Positions 7,069 through 13,339 of a stretch of DNA of 16,772 nt are shown here, piece by piece (positions within the stretch are counted from its first letter, which is position 1; every line of letters starts with the position of its first letter). The translations under genes and the position numbers were made by a program. Under the pieces are notes generated by a model. That model was not told the DNA's origin, made no database searches, and was given only the letters and a program-made list of their open reading frames with translations. The DNA lies in NCBI GenBank assembly GCA_016932295.1, contig JAFGDC010000486.1, positions 1 to 16,772 of the forward strand, in the 5' to 3' direction. The stretch is from a candidate division CSSED10-310 bacterium (GTDB lineage Bacteria; CSSED10-310; JAFGDC01).

Positions 7069-7142
7069 CGGGGCGTAGCGCAGTTTGGTAGCGCACCAGT
7101 TTCGGGAACTGGGGGTCGGAGGTTCAAATCCTCTCGCCCCGA
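7069..7142 (+). tRNA. tRNA-Pro (anticodon CGG), CCA not encoded
   Basis: Acceptor CGGGGCG pairs with CGCCCCG. The D stem is GCGC/GCGC. The anticodon stem CCAGT/ACTGG closes the loop TTCGGGA, with anticodon CGG at 7103-7105. The T arm is identical to that of the tRNA-Pro at 588. The discriminator A7142 is followed by TCC, so the CCA end must be added after transcription, unlike in the first tRNA-Pro. Confidence 0.96.
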
Positions 7143-7160
7143 TCCGGAATCGACGAGAAG

Positions 7161-7197
7161 ATCCGAACCATCCGAACGGGTGGTTCGGATTTTTTTC
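7161..7197 (+). terminator. Rho-independent terminator after tRNA-Pro(CGG)
   Basis: A perfect 10-bp stem, ATCCGAACCA (7161-7170) with TGGTTCGGAT (7181-7190), encloses a 10-base loop and is followed by TTTTTTC. It closes the pcm/VTT/tRNA transcript and separates it from the next operon. Confidence 0.9.
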
Positions 7198-7286
7198 TTT
7201 CCCTCCTTTTGTGGTAAGCTGTTTCAAGTCATTACGAGCGGGTCGTTACTGAAACCTGTCGATACCAAGCTGCAAAGGTGGAGAAT

Positions 7287-9530
7287 ATGGACATTTCCGG
7301 TTCTTTACAGTCATTTTCGGCGGCCGCCGTCCTGAACCTGCTGGCTCAACAATGCCGAACAGGCGTCTTGTCCCTGGTGCGGGAGGGCACCAGCAAGGAC
7401 ATTTTTCTGTCGGAAGGGCGGATTTATTCGGTGCAGTCCAACACCAACCGAAAGACGCTGCCCGATATCCTCATCGAAAGAGGGCAACTCACCAGGGAGC
7501 ATCTCGATCGCGCTCTGTCCACGCAGCGTAAGGGTATCAAGCTCGGCCAGGTCCTGATCCGCAGCGGCTTCGTGAATCGCCGCCAGGTCTATGCCGCGCT
7601 GCAGGTGCAGATGGAGGACATGGTGCTGGAAGCACTGGCCTGGCAGGATGGTGAGTTTTCGTTCGCGGAGCGGAAGTTCGAGGAAGAGCGGTTGATACCT
7701 CTCAACGAAGTGGGCAGGAAGTTCCTGGAAGAAGGTGCGTCGGCGCCGGAAGTATTGGCTGAGGTGGTTCAGGAGTTGCCGGATCTGGATTTCTTCGTGC
7801 GGATCGTCGAGGAGGAGAGCAGGCTGTTCAATGCTCCAAGCCTCACCCTGGATGATTACATGCTGCTGGCTCTGGCGGGCGGGCGGCGGACCATCCGCCA
7901 TATTCTCGCCCATACCCGGCATGATCTTCTGGATACCTGTGACCGACTGGTGGGACTGCGTATGGATCATCTCATCGAATTCACAAGGCTGCGCGGTCCC
8001 ATGGATGATGTGGCGCTGATCAGTGAACGGAACAGGATACTGACCGCCCTCATCCTGTGCCTGCGGGAGCAGATCACCGAAGAACGGCGATATCACGAAC
8101 GCATGTTGGGTTTCATGCCCCAGATTCTCCCGGCGGCGGGAGGAGGTATGAGTCTGAGCGGGGTGCCCATGAAGGAAGAGGATGAAGAGGAATTGACGCT
8201 GGATGATGAACACATCGGTCCGGACTTGAGTCTCATGTTCGGCCCGGAGGATGAGGCACCGCTGGAGGATGGCGCCGGGACGGACGGTGGCGAACCGGAT
8301 GGTGCGTTCACTCCTGACGAGGATGTCGCCGAGACCCCGGTCATGAAACAGGTGGTGGAGGGCACGATCGATGACGCCTTCCCATGGTTCGAGACCGCTT
8401 CACCTCAGGAAGCGCTGGTGGAGGAGCCGGAAGCGGATGCGATTCCCGATGCGGATGTGGTAGTCGATGATGTGTTGAGTGCCCATTTTAACGAGGTGGG
8501 TGCGGTCGAACCAGAGATAGATGCCGGTGTCGAAAATGCGCCGTCTCCGCCCGACAAACCCGCCAAGACAGCCCATTCCCGTTCCAACGAGCCGGTCGGG
8601 AAAGGTGACGAGGAACGCTTCGAAATGTTCATGGAGGATAGAGTCGCCCAGCAGGTTCGGTATCAGAAATACAAATCCGAGATCAAGATGGCCTACAACA
8701 GGATCACCATGCGGAAGCTCAACTATTTCGAGATTCTCGATGTCCAGCCCAGTGCGCCCATGCGGATTGTATCACGGGCGTACAAAACGTTGATAAAGCG
8801 ATATGATGATCACGGCATTCTCAAGCCGCGCGATACCGAGCAGAAGGAAATGGCCACCTTCGTCATGGCGAAGATCAACGAAGCCTATTCCGTATTGAAC
8901 GACCCGGTCAAGCGCCGCGCCTACAGCGAAACCATCCAGCAGCAGCGCAAGGAACTCGGTGACAAGAAGAAAAAAGCGTTGCTGGCTTTTCACGAAGGTA
9001 TGTCGCACTACAAGGACAACGAGTTCGAAAAAGCCCGGGAGTCATTCAGGAAAGCCCTGACCTTCGATTCCAATAATCCAGTGTATTACAACATGATGGA
9101 GTCACTGGATCATCAGGAGCGTGAAAAGGAATCAGTCAAGTTTTACCAGGCCGGCCGCCTGACGTTTGAGAAGAAGGGTGACGTGAAGCGGGCCATCATG
9201 CTCATCCGCAAGGCCATATCGATCGATGCGAAAGGCTCCTATTATCAACTATTGGGAGACATCCTGGCCAAGGACAGGAGTGCTCATGACGATGCCATCG
9301 CCGCCTATGAGGAAGCGCTCAAGATGGATCCCGGTAATGCGCAGTTGCACATCGCAATCGGCAAGATGCAGATGAAACGGCCGAGCACGCTGTCGCGTGA
9401 AGAGGCGCTGGGTCACTTTGTCGAGGCGTTGAAATGGGATGAGCTGAACATCGAGGCGAAGACGCTGCGCAAGGAACTGGAAGACTCGGGAATCAAGCTG
9501 AAACAGGAAAAACCCAAGAAGAAGCAGTGA
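7287..9530 (+). CDS. DUF4388 (PATAN-like) protein with degenerate J domain and TPRs
   Basis: This 747-residue protein is probably cytoplasmic. It starts with a DUF4388/PATAN-like region (1-about 235; GSLQSFSAAAVLNLLAQQCRTGVL, then LGQVLIRSGFVNRRQV and WQDGEFSF). Such domains occur in regulatory and gliding-related proteins of Deltaproteobacteria and their relatives. A long acidic, probably disordered segment follows (295-440). Residues 478-550 resemble a J domain (NYFEILDVQPSAPMRIVSRAYK and INEAYSVLNDPVKRRAY), but the HPD tripeptide that activates DnaK is replaced by DDH (507-509). TPR-like helices fill 563-730, and the tail is basic. The ATG at 7287 is preferred, with AGGTGGAG just upstream; a GTG at 7278 overlaps that site. 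The stop overlaps the next start (TGATG). I infer a scaffold or adaptor protein; its partner is unknown. Confidence 0.85.
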   Translation: MDISGSLQSFSAAAVLNLLAQQCRTGVLSLVREGTSKDIFLSEGRIYSVQSNTNRKTLPDILIERGQLTREHLDRALSTQRKGIKLGQVLIRSGFVNRRQVYAALQVQMEDMVLEALAWQDGEFSFAERKFEEERLIPLNEVGRKFLEEGASAPEVLAEVVQELPDLDFFVRIVEEESRLFNAPSLTLDDYMLLALAGGRRTIRHILAHTRHDLLDTCDRLVGLRMDHLIEFTRLRGPMDDVALISERNRILTALILCLREQITEERRYHERMLGFMPQILPAAGGGMSLSGVPMKEEDEEELTLDDEHIGPDLSLMFGPEDEAPLEDGAGTDGGEPDGAFTPDEDVAETPVMKQVVEGTIDDAFPWFETASPQEALVEEPEADAIPDADVVVDDVLSAHFNEVGAVEPEIDAGVENAPSPPDKPAKTAHSRSNEPVGKGDEERFEMFMEDRVAQQVRYQKYKSEIKMAYNRITMRKLNYFEILDVQPSAPMRIVSRAYKTLIKRYDDHGILKPRDTEQKEMATFVMAKINEAYSVLNDPVKRRAYSETIQQQRKELGDKKKKALLAFHEGMSHYKDNEFEKARESFRKALTFDSNNPVYYNMMESLDHQEREKESVKFYQAGRLTFEKKGDVKRAIMLIRKAISIDAKGSYYQLLGDILAKDRSAHDDAIAAYEEALKMDPGNAQLHIAIGKMQMKRPSTLSREEALGHFVEALKWDELNIEAKTLRKELEDSGIKLKQEKPKKKQ

Positions 9531-9991
9531 TGGTCCAAATTGCGGTGGTCGGCGGTGGTCAATGCAGCGAAGAAGTGGCCCGTAATGCCGAGACGGTGGG
9601 ACGGTTGTTGGCTGAAGCCGGCGCCATCCTGATCTGTGGTGGCAAGGGTGGTGTCATGGCGGCGGCGGCCCGTGGCGCATCCCGGGCGGGCGGGCGGACC
9701 GTGGGGATTCTTCCGGGTGAGCGGCTTGACGAGGCCAATCCGTACATCCAGGTGGTGGTGGCCACAGGTTTGGGACATGCCCGGAATATCATCGTGGTGT
9801 TGAGTGCCCAGGCGATCATCGCCCTGCCGGGAGCCGACGGTACGAGGAGCGAAATCGCCCTGGCGCGGACCGTCGGCCGTCAGGTGATCGATCTGGGTGG
9901 ATGGAGCCGGATGCCGGGTGTCGAGATTGCCGCCAATCCAGCGACGGCGGTGGCCGCGGCGCTGCGCGCCGTCCACGGGCACGAGATATGA
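9530..9991 (+). CDS. TIGR00725/LOG-like Rossmann protein
   Basis: The 153 residues match the 'possible lysine decarboxylase'/LOG superfamily, TIGR00725 branch. The N-terminus IAVVGGGQCSEE is followed by ICGGKGGVMAAAARGA (35-50), VGILPGE (58-64), TGLGHARNIIVVLSA (79-93) and LPGADGTRSEIALA (99-112). The last corresponds to the PGGxGTxxE nucleotide-binding signature, here with Ala-Asp in place of Gly-x. True LOG enzymes release a free base from nucleoside 5'-monophosphates; whether the TIGR00725 branch does is not established. The ATG at 9530 overlaps the previous stop by one base; a GTG at 9527 would add one Met. The gene lies in one run with acylphosphatase and apt, so a role near nucleotide salvage is plausible. 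Confidence 0.82.
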   Translation: MVQIAVVGGGQCSEEVARNAETVGRLLAEAGAILICGGKGGVMAAAARGASRAGGRTVGILPGERLDEANPYIQVVVATGLGHARNIIVVLSAQAIIALPGADGTRSEIALARTVGRQVIDLGGWSRMPGVEIAANPATAVAAALRAVHGHEI

Positions 9992-10005
9992 AACAAGGGA
10001 ACAGT

Positions 10006-10278
10006 ATGGTCAGAATGATCGCTCGGGTCAGTGGACGTGTGCAAGGAGTGGGGTACCGTTACTTCACCCGTGAACAGGCGTGTGCTTTGGGTCTTTGCGG
10101 TTATGTGCGCAATGAACCTGATGGCGGCGTCAGGGTGGTAGCGGAAGGGGACAGGGAGACATTGGAATGTCTTCTTGCCATTCTGGGGAAGGGGCCGCGG
10201 GCGGCGGTGGTGGCGAGAATCGACACGACCTGGGAAGAGGCGCGCGATGAGTTCATTGATTTCAGGGTGAGGTTCTGA
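10006..10278 (+). CDS. acyP: Acylphosphatase
   Basis: This small 90-residue enzyme hydrolyses carboxyl-phosphate bonds such as acetyl phosphate or carbamoyl phosphate. It shows ARVSGRVQGVGYRYFTREQA (6-25) with the phosphate-binding loop and catalytic Arg18, then GYVRNEPDGGVRVVAEG (32-48) with catalytic Asn36, and DFRVRF at the end. The length is typical. The ATG at 10006 has AAGGGA five bases upstream. An in-frame ATG at 9988 overlaps the previous stop (ATGA) but has no ribosome site, and family members normally start close to VRMIARVSG. It is the third gene of the 7287-10843 run. Confidence 0.93.
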   Translation: MVRMIARVSGRVQGVGYRYFTREQACALGLCGYVRNEPDGGVRVVAEGDRETLECLLAILGKGPRAAVVARIDTTWEEARDEFIDFRVRF

Positions 10279-10327
10279 TACACAGAAGCGAATCGGATCG
10301 ACGTGCCATTACCATCGGAGGTGTTGT

Positions 10328-10843
10328 GTGAAGGAACTGGAAAAGCTCATCAGGGATGTGCCCGATTTCCCCAAGGAAGGAATCATCTTCAAGGATATCA
10401 CAACGCTCCTGCAAAACGCCGAGGGTTGGAAAACCACCATAGACGCCATGGTAGACAAGTGCAGGGGCATGCGGATAGACAAGGTACTGGGAATCGAAGC
10501 CCGGGGGTTCGCTGTGGCGGGACCCGTCGCGTATATCTTGAACGCCGGCTTCATACTCGCCCGCAAGCCCGGCAAACTGCCGGCCCGCACTCGCCGCATG
10601 GAGTACTCATTGGAATACGGCACCGCAACTATCGAGGTGCATGAGGACGCCATCGAACCTGGTGAGCGGATACTCATTCTCGATGATTTACTGGCCACTG
10701 GAGGCACGGTGGAAGCCGCCGCCAAGCTGGTGGAATCACTCGGTGGGAAAGTCGCCGGGATCGGTTTCATCATCGAACTGGCGTTTCTCAACGGCCGTGA
10801 CAAGGTCGCCGACTATCCATGTTTTTCCTTGATAACCGTCTGA
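10328..10843 (+). CDS. apt: Adenine phosphoribosyltransferase
   Basis: Apt converts adenine and PRPP to AMP and pyrophosphate in purine salvage. The 171 residues carry the family marks: IRDVPDFPKEGIIFKDITTLL (8-28), GIEARGFAVAGPVA (55-68), ARKPGKLP (78-85), LEYGT (95-99) and the PRPP-binding motif ERILILDDLLATGGT (113-127). The start is GTG at 10328 with GGAGGTG at 10317-10323; no in-frame ATG fits as well. It is slightly shorter than E. coli Apt but complete. The stop TGA is shared with the extended -10 element of tRNA-Arg. It is the last gene of the operon that starts at 7287. Confidence 0.95.
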   Translation: MKELEKLIRDVPDFPKEGIIFKDITTLLQNAEGWKTTIDAMVDKCRGMRIDKVLGIEARGFAVAGPVAYILNAGFILARKPGKLPARTRRMEYSLEYGTATIEVHEDAIEPGERILILDDLLATGGTVEAAAKLVESLGGKVAGIGFIIELAFLNGRDKVADYPCFSLITV

Positions 10844-10849
10844 TATAAT
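10841..10849 (+). promoter_or_regulatory. Extended -10 promoter of tRNA-Arg overlapping the apt stop codon
   Basis: A perfect TATAAT (10844-10849) is preceded by TGA (10841-10843), which is both the stop of apt and a TGn extended -10 element. The -35 region holds only T-rich sequence (near 10821-10827). The predicted start is near 10856, some 16 bases before the tRNA. Confidence 0.6.
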
Positions 10850-10871
10850 GGTAAATAACCATGCTTTCGTT

Positions 10872-10945
10872 GCGCCTGTAGCTCAGCAGGATAGAGCGGG
10901 GGATTCCTAATCCCTAGGTCGGAGGTTCGAATCCTCTCAGGCGTA
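10872..10945 (+). tRNA. tRNA-Arg (anticodon CCU), CCA not encoded
   Basis: Acceptor GCGCCTG pairs with CAGGCGT, with a G-U end pair. The D stem is GCTC/GAGC. The anticodon stem GGGGA/TCCCT closes the loop TTCCTAA, with CCT at 10906-10908. The T stem is GGAGG/CCTCT with the loop TTCGAAT. It reads AGG codons. No T-tailed terminator follows, so transcription may run on into the TPR gene. Confidence 0.95.
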
Positions 10946-11047
10946 TTATGATGCCGTCGCGCCGGGATACTGGTGGCGATGGGCGATGGATAACTAACAG
11001 GAACCAGCGTCCGAATATCCTCGACGAACCAGCGAGGCAGGTGGTGC

Positions 11048-11785
11048 ATGAGCCCAAAAAAGAGATTGTCGAAGAAAGAGTTGCGGGAAGACGAGCTGAA
11101 GGTGGCGTTTCTGTCCGCGGTCACCTATTACAAGGAAAACCAGAAACGGATCAACTATATTCTCATGGCGGTAGTGGGCGCATTGGTGGTGGGAATCCTG
11201 CTCAGAATCTCCATCACCAGCATGAACCGTAACGCCGCGGACACCCTGGACATGGGTTTACGGGCATTCGACGATGCCCGCGTGGCAGCCATGAACACCA
11301 CGGCTGGAGAAGAGCAGGAGAAAAACCCCAATGACAGCATGGTGGAGGCGCTGGAATCTTTCGAAATGGTGGTGAACAACTATCCCCGCAGCTCGAGCTA
11401 TCGATTCGGACTGATCATGGCCGGTAATGCCTCCTACGAACTGGGCGAGTACGACAAGGCCATAGAGTTTCTGTCCAGATTCCTCGATAAATACACCCAC
11501 AGTCCACTTGCCGATCAGGCCTCGAGCAGCCTTGCCTACGCCTATGAGCAGAAGGGTGATCTGCAGAAAGCGCTCGAGATATTCACTGCCATGTTGCGTG
11601 CCAGGGATGGTGTTGACAATGCGGGGTATTACAGCAAGTCCGAGTTGTACCTGGATATCGCGAGAGTGAATGAGCAATTGGGCAAAAAAGACGATGCGTT
11701 GGAATACTACCAGAAGCATCGGGATGAATTCCCTGAATCCCAGCACCAGGTGTTCGTGAAGGACAAGGTCGCGGAGCTTTCCTGA
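11048..11785 (+). CDS. Membrane-anchored TPR protein (YfgM/CpoB-like)
   Basis: The 245 residues form a highly charged N-terminus (1-34, KKRLSKKELREDELK), one transmembrane helix (about 35-53, INYILMAVVGALVVGILL) and a TPR region (about 97-245) with units such as NASYELGEYDKAIEFLSRFL and YAYEQKGDLQKALEIF. The topology is N-terminus inside with the TPRs in the periplasm. This build is shared with YfgM, an ancillary subunit of the SecYEG/PpiD chaperone network, but that function is only inferred. The ATG at 11048 has AGGTGG just upstream. It is preceded by tRNA-Arg and followed by a gap, so its operon partners are unclear. Confidence 0.8.
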   Translation: MSPKKRLSKKELREDELKVAFLSAVTYYKENQKRINYILMAVVGALVVGILLRISITSMNRNAADTLDMGLRAFDDARVAAMNTTAGEEQEKNPNDSMVEALESFEMVVNNYPRSSSYRFGLIMAGNASYELGEYDKAIEFLSRFLDKYTHSPLADQASSSLAYAYEQKGDLQKALEIFTAMLRARDGVDNAGYYSKSELYLDIARVNEQLGKKDDALEYYQKHRDEFPESQHQVFVKDKVAELS

Positions 11786-12109
11786 TCCCCATCCATTAAT
11801 CACCGCCATTGCACCTGTAACCAGGTGGGCGCGCCACCCGCCTTCGTATGGATTGTCGCCGATGAGACAGCCGTCACCGATCTGCGCCATCCCGTGAATA
11901 CGATGACATCGGCCGGGGGCGCGACGCTTTCCCGGTAAGCGATGGAGCAGGCTTCGAACGGCACGGCGACCGTGGCTGCAACGGGGACCTCGAACGCGGG
12001 TGATCCGGGAAAAGCCGCCTGGATAGTGGACAGGAACCGCTTCAGTATGTACATTCTGGGGAATGCCGGAGGGCAGTCTTCATTGGTTGTGAAAGGAAGT
12101 GAACGCTAG
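11786..12109. other. 324-base gap between the TPR gene and deoB, coding status unclear
   Basis: No recognisable gene lies here. Two weak frames exist. A forward frame of 55 codons (ATG 11942 to TAG 12107-12109) ends exactly where deoB starts and is in the same frame as the TPR gene, from which it is separated by TGA 11783 and TAA 11936. A reverse frame of 84 codons (12054 to 11800) is open over most of the gap. Both have coding-like third positions, but neither has a clear ribosome site or known family. It could be a decayed gene. Confidence 0.4.
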
Positions 12110-13339
12110 ATGGAGCGGTGCGATCAAAGATTCGTTATCATCGTGCTCGACGGTGTGGGTATCGGTGCCGCACCTGATGCCGACCGCTTCGGCGATGCCG
12201 GAGCGCACACGCTGCGCAGTGTCTGCCTGCGGAATCCGGGCATTCGGATTCCCACTTTGCAGCGCCTTGGACTCGGTAATATCACGCCGCTGCCGGGCGT
12301 TCCTCCGTCACCCGCGCCTCTCGGCGCGTACGGCAAGATGCGAGAACAATCGGGGGCTAAGGATACTTCCGTCGGACACTGGGAGATCGCCGGTCTTGTC
12401 TCCCCAAGGGGATTCCCGGTCTATCCCGGAGGATTTCCAGAGGCGCTGGTCAAGGCTTTCGAAGCCGCGGTCGGATGTGGCACCCTGGGCAACAAGGCGG
12501 CTTCCGGCACGGAAATTATCGAGGAACTGGGTGAAGCGCACATGCGGACCGGCCGGTTGATCATCTACACCTCCGCGGACAGCGTTTTCCAGATTGCGGC
12601 TCATGAGGAGATCGTTCCTCTCGACAAGCTGTATGAGATCTGCCGGATCGCACGCCGGATGCTGGTGGGTGAGCACGCGGTGGGCCGGGTCATCGCCAGG
12701 CCCTTCATCGGGTCTCCCGGCGGCTTCACCCGTACCGGGAACCGCCGTGATTTTTCATTGCCGCCCCATGGTCCGACGCTCCTCGACGTGATGCGGAACG
12801 CCGGTCACGATGTGATCGCGGTCGGGAAGATCGAGGACATTTTCGGCGGGCGGGGAATCACGCGCGCTGAGCACACCACCAACAACACCGATGGCATGCT
12901 GGTCACCAATCGACTGCTGGAGGAAAATTTCGACGGCTTGTTGTTTGTCAACCTGGTGGATTTCGATATGCTGTTTGGTCACAGGAATGACCCAGTCGGT
13001 TTCGGCGGCGCACTGGAGCAGGTGGATGTGGCTCTCGCGGAGACTCTGCGACTGCTGAAACCCCGTGACATCCTGGTCATCACCGCCGATCATGGCTGTG
13101 ATCCGCTGTTTCCGACAACGGATCATACGAGGGAATATGTGCCGCTGCTGGCCTGCGGTGCTCGTATACCGGTGGGAACCGATCTCGGGTGCCGGACAAG
13201 TTTCGCGGATATCAGTGCTACCGCCTTGCACTATTTCAATCTCGACGGCCTCGGCGCCGGCGTGTCGTTTCTGACAGCCGCTGCAGCCCCGCCCCCGCCG
13301 CCGACTCACGGGCTCGCTGATAATGGGAGGAAACCATGA
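12110..13339 (+). CDS. deoB: Phosphopentomutase
   Basis: DeoB interconverts ribose or deoxyribose 1-phosphate and the 5-phosphates, linking nucleoside breakdown to central metabolism. The 409 residues belong to the alkaline phosphatase superfamily. All key residues are visible: D14 in VIIVLDGVGIGAAPDA, the phosphorylated T86 in KDTSVGHWEIAGL, D286 and H291 in VDFDMLFGHRNDP, D327-H328 in ITADHG, and H339 in TDHTREYVPLLA. The rest also follows bacterial DeoB (NKAASGTEIIEELGE, YTSADSVFQIAAHEE, VGRVIARPFIG). The C-terminus has an extra proline-rich tail (390-409). The start is the ATG at 12110, with AAAGGAAG somewhat far upstream. The stop overlaps the next start by four bases (ATGA). Confidence 0.96.
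   Translation: MERCDQRFVIIVLDGVGIGAAPDADRFGDAGAHTLRSVCLRNPGIRIPTLQRLGLGNITPLPGVPPSPAPLGAYGKMREQSGAKDTSVGHWEIAGLVSPRGFPVYPGGFPEALVKAFEAAVGCGTLGNKAASGTEIIEELGEAHMRTGRLIIYTSADSVFQIAAHEEIVPLDKLYEICRIARRMLVGEHAVGRVIARPFIGSPGGFTRTGNRRDFSLPPHGPTLLDVMRNAGHDVIAVGKIEDIFGGRGITRAEHTTNNTDGMLVTNRLLEENFDGLLFVNLVDFDMLFGHRNDPVGFGGALEQVDVALAETLRLLKPRDILVITADHGCDPLFPTTDHTREYVPLLACGARIPVGTDLGCRTSFADISATALHYFNLDGLGAGVSFLTAAAAPPPPPTHGLADNGRKP

Noticed and set aside
7311..8213. Reverse-strand open frame of 300 codons
   Set aside because: It is antisense to the DUF4388 gene, His/Gln-rich, with no ribosome site and no family resemblance.
9413..9982. Reverse-strand open frame of 189 codons
   Set aside because: It is a shadow of the LOG-like gene and the end of the DUF4388 gene, both of which have recognisable families.
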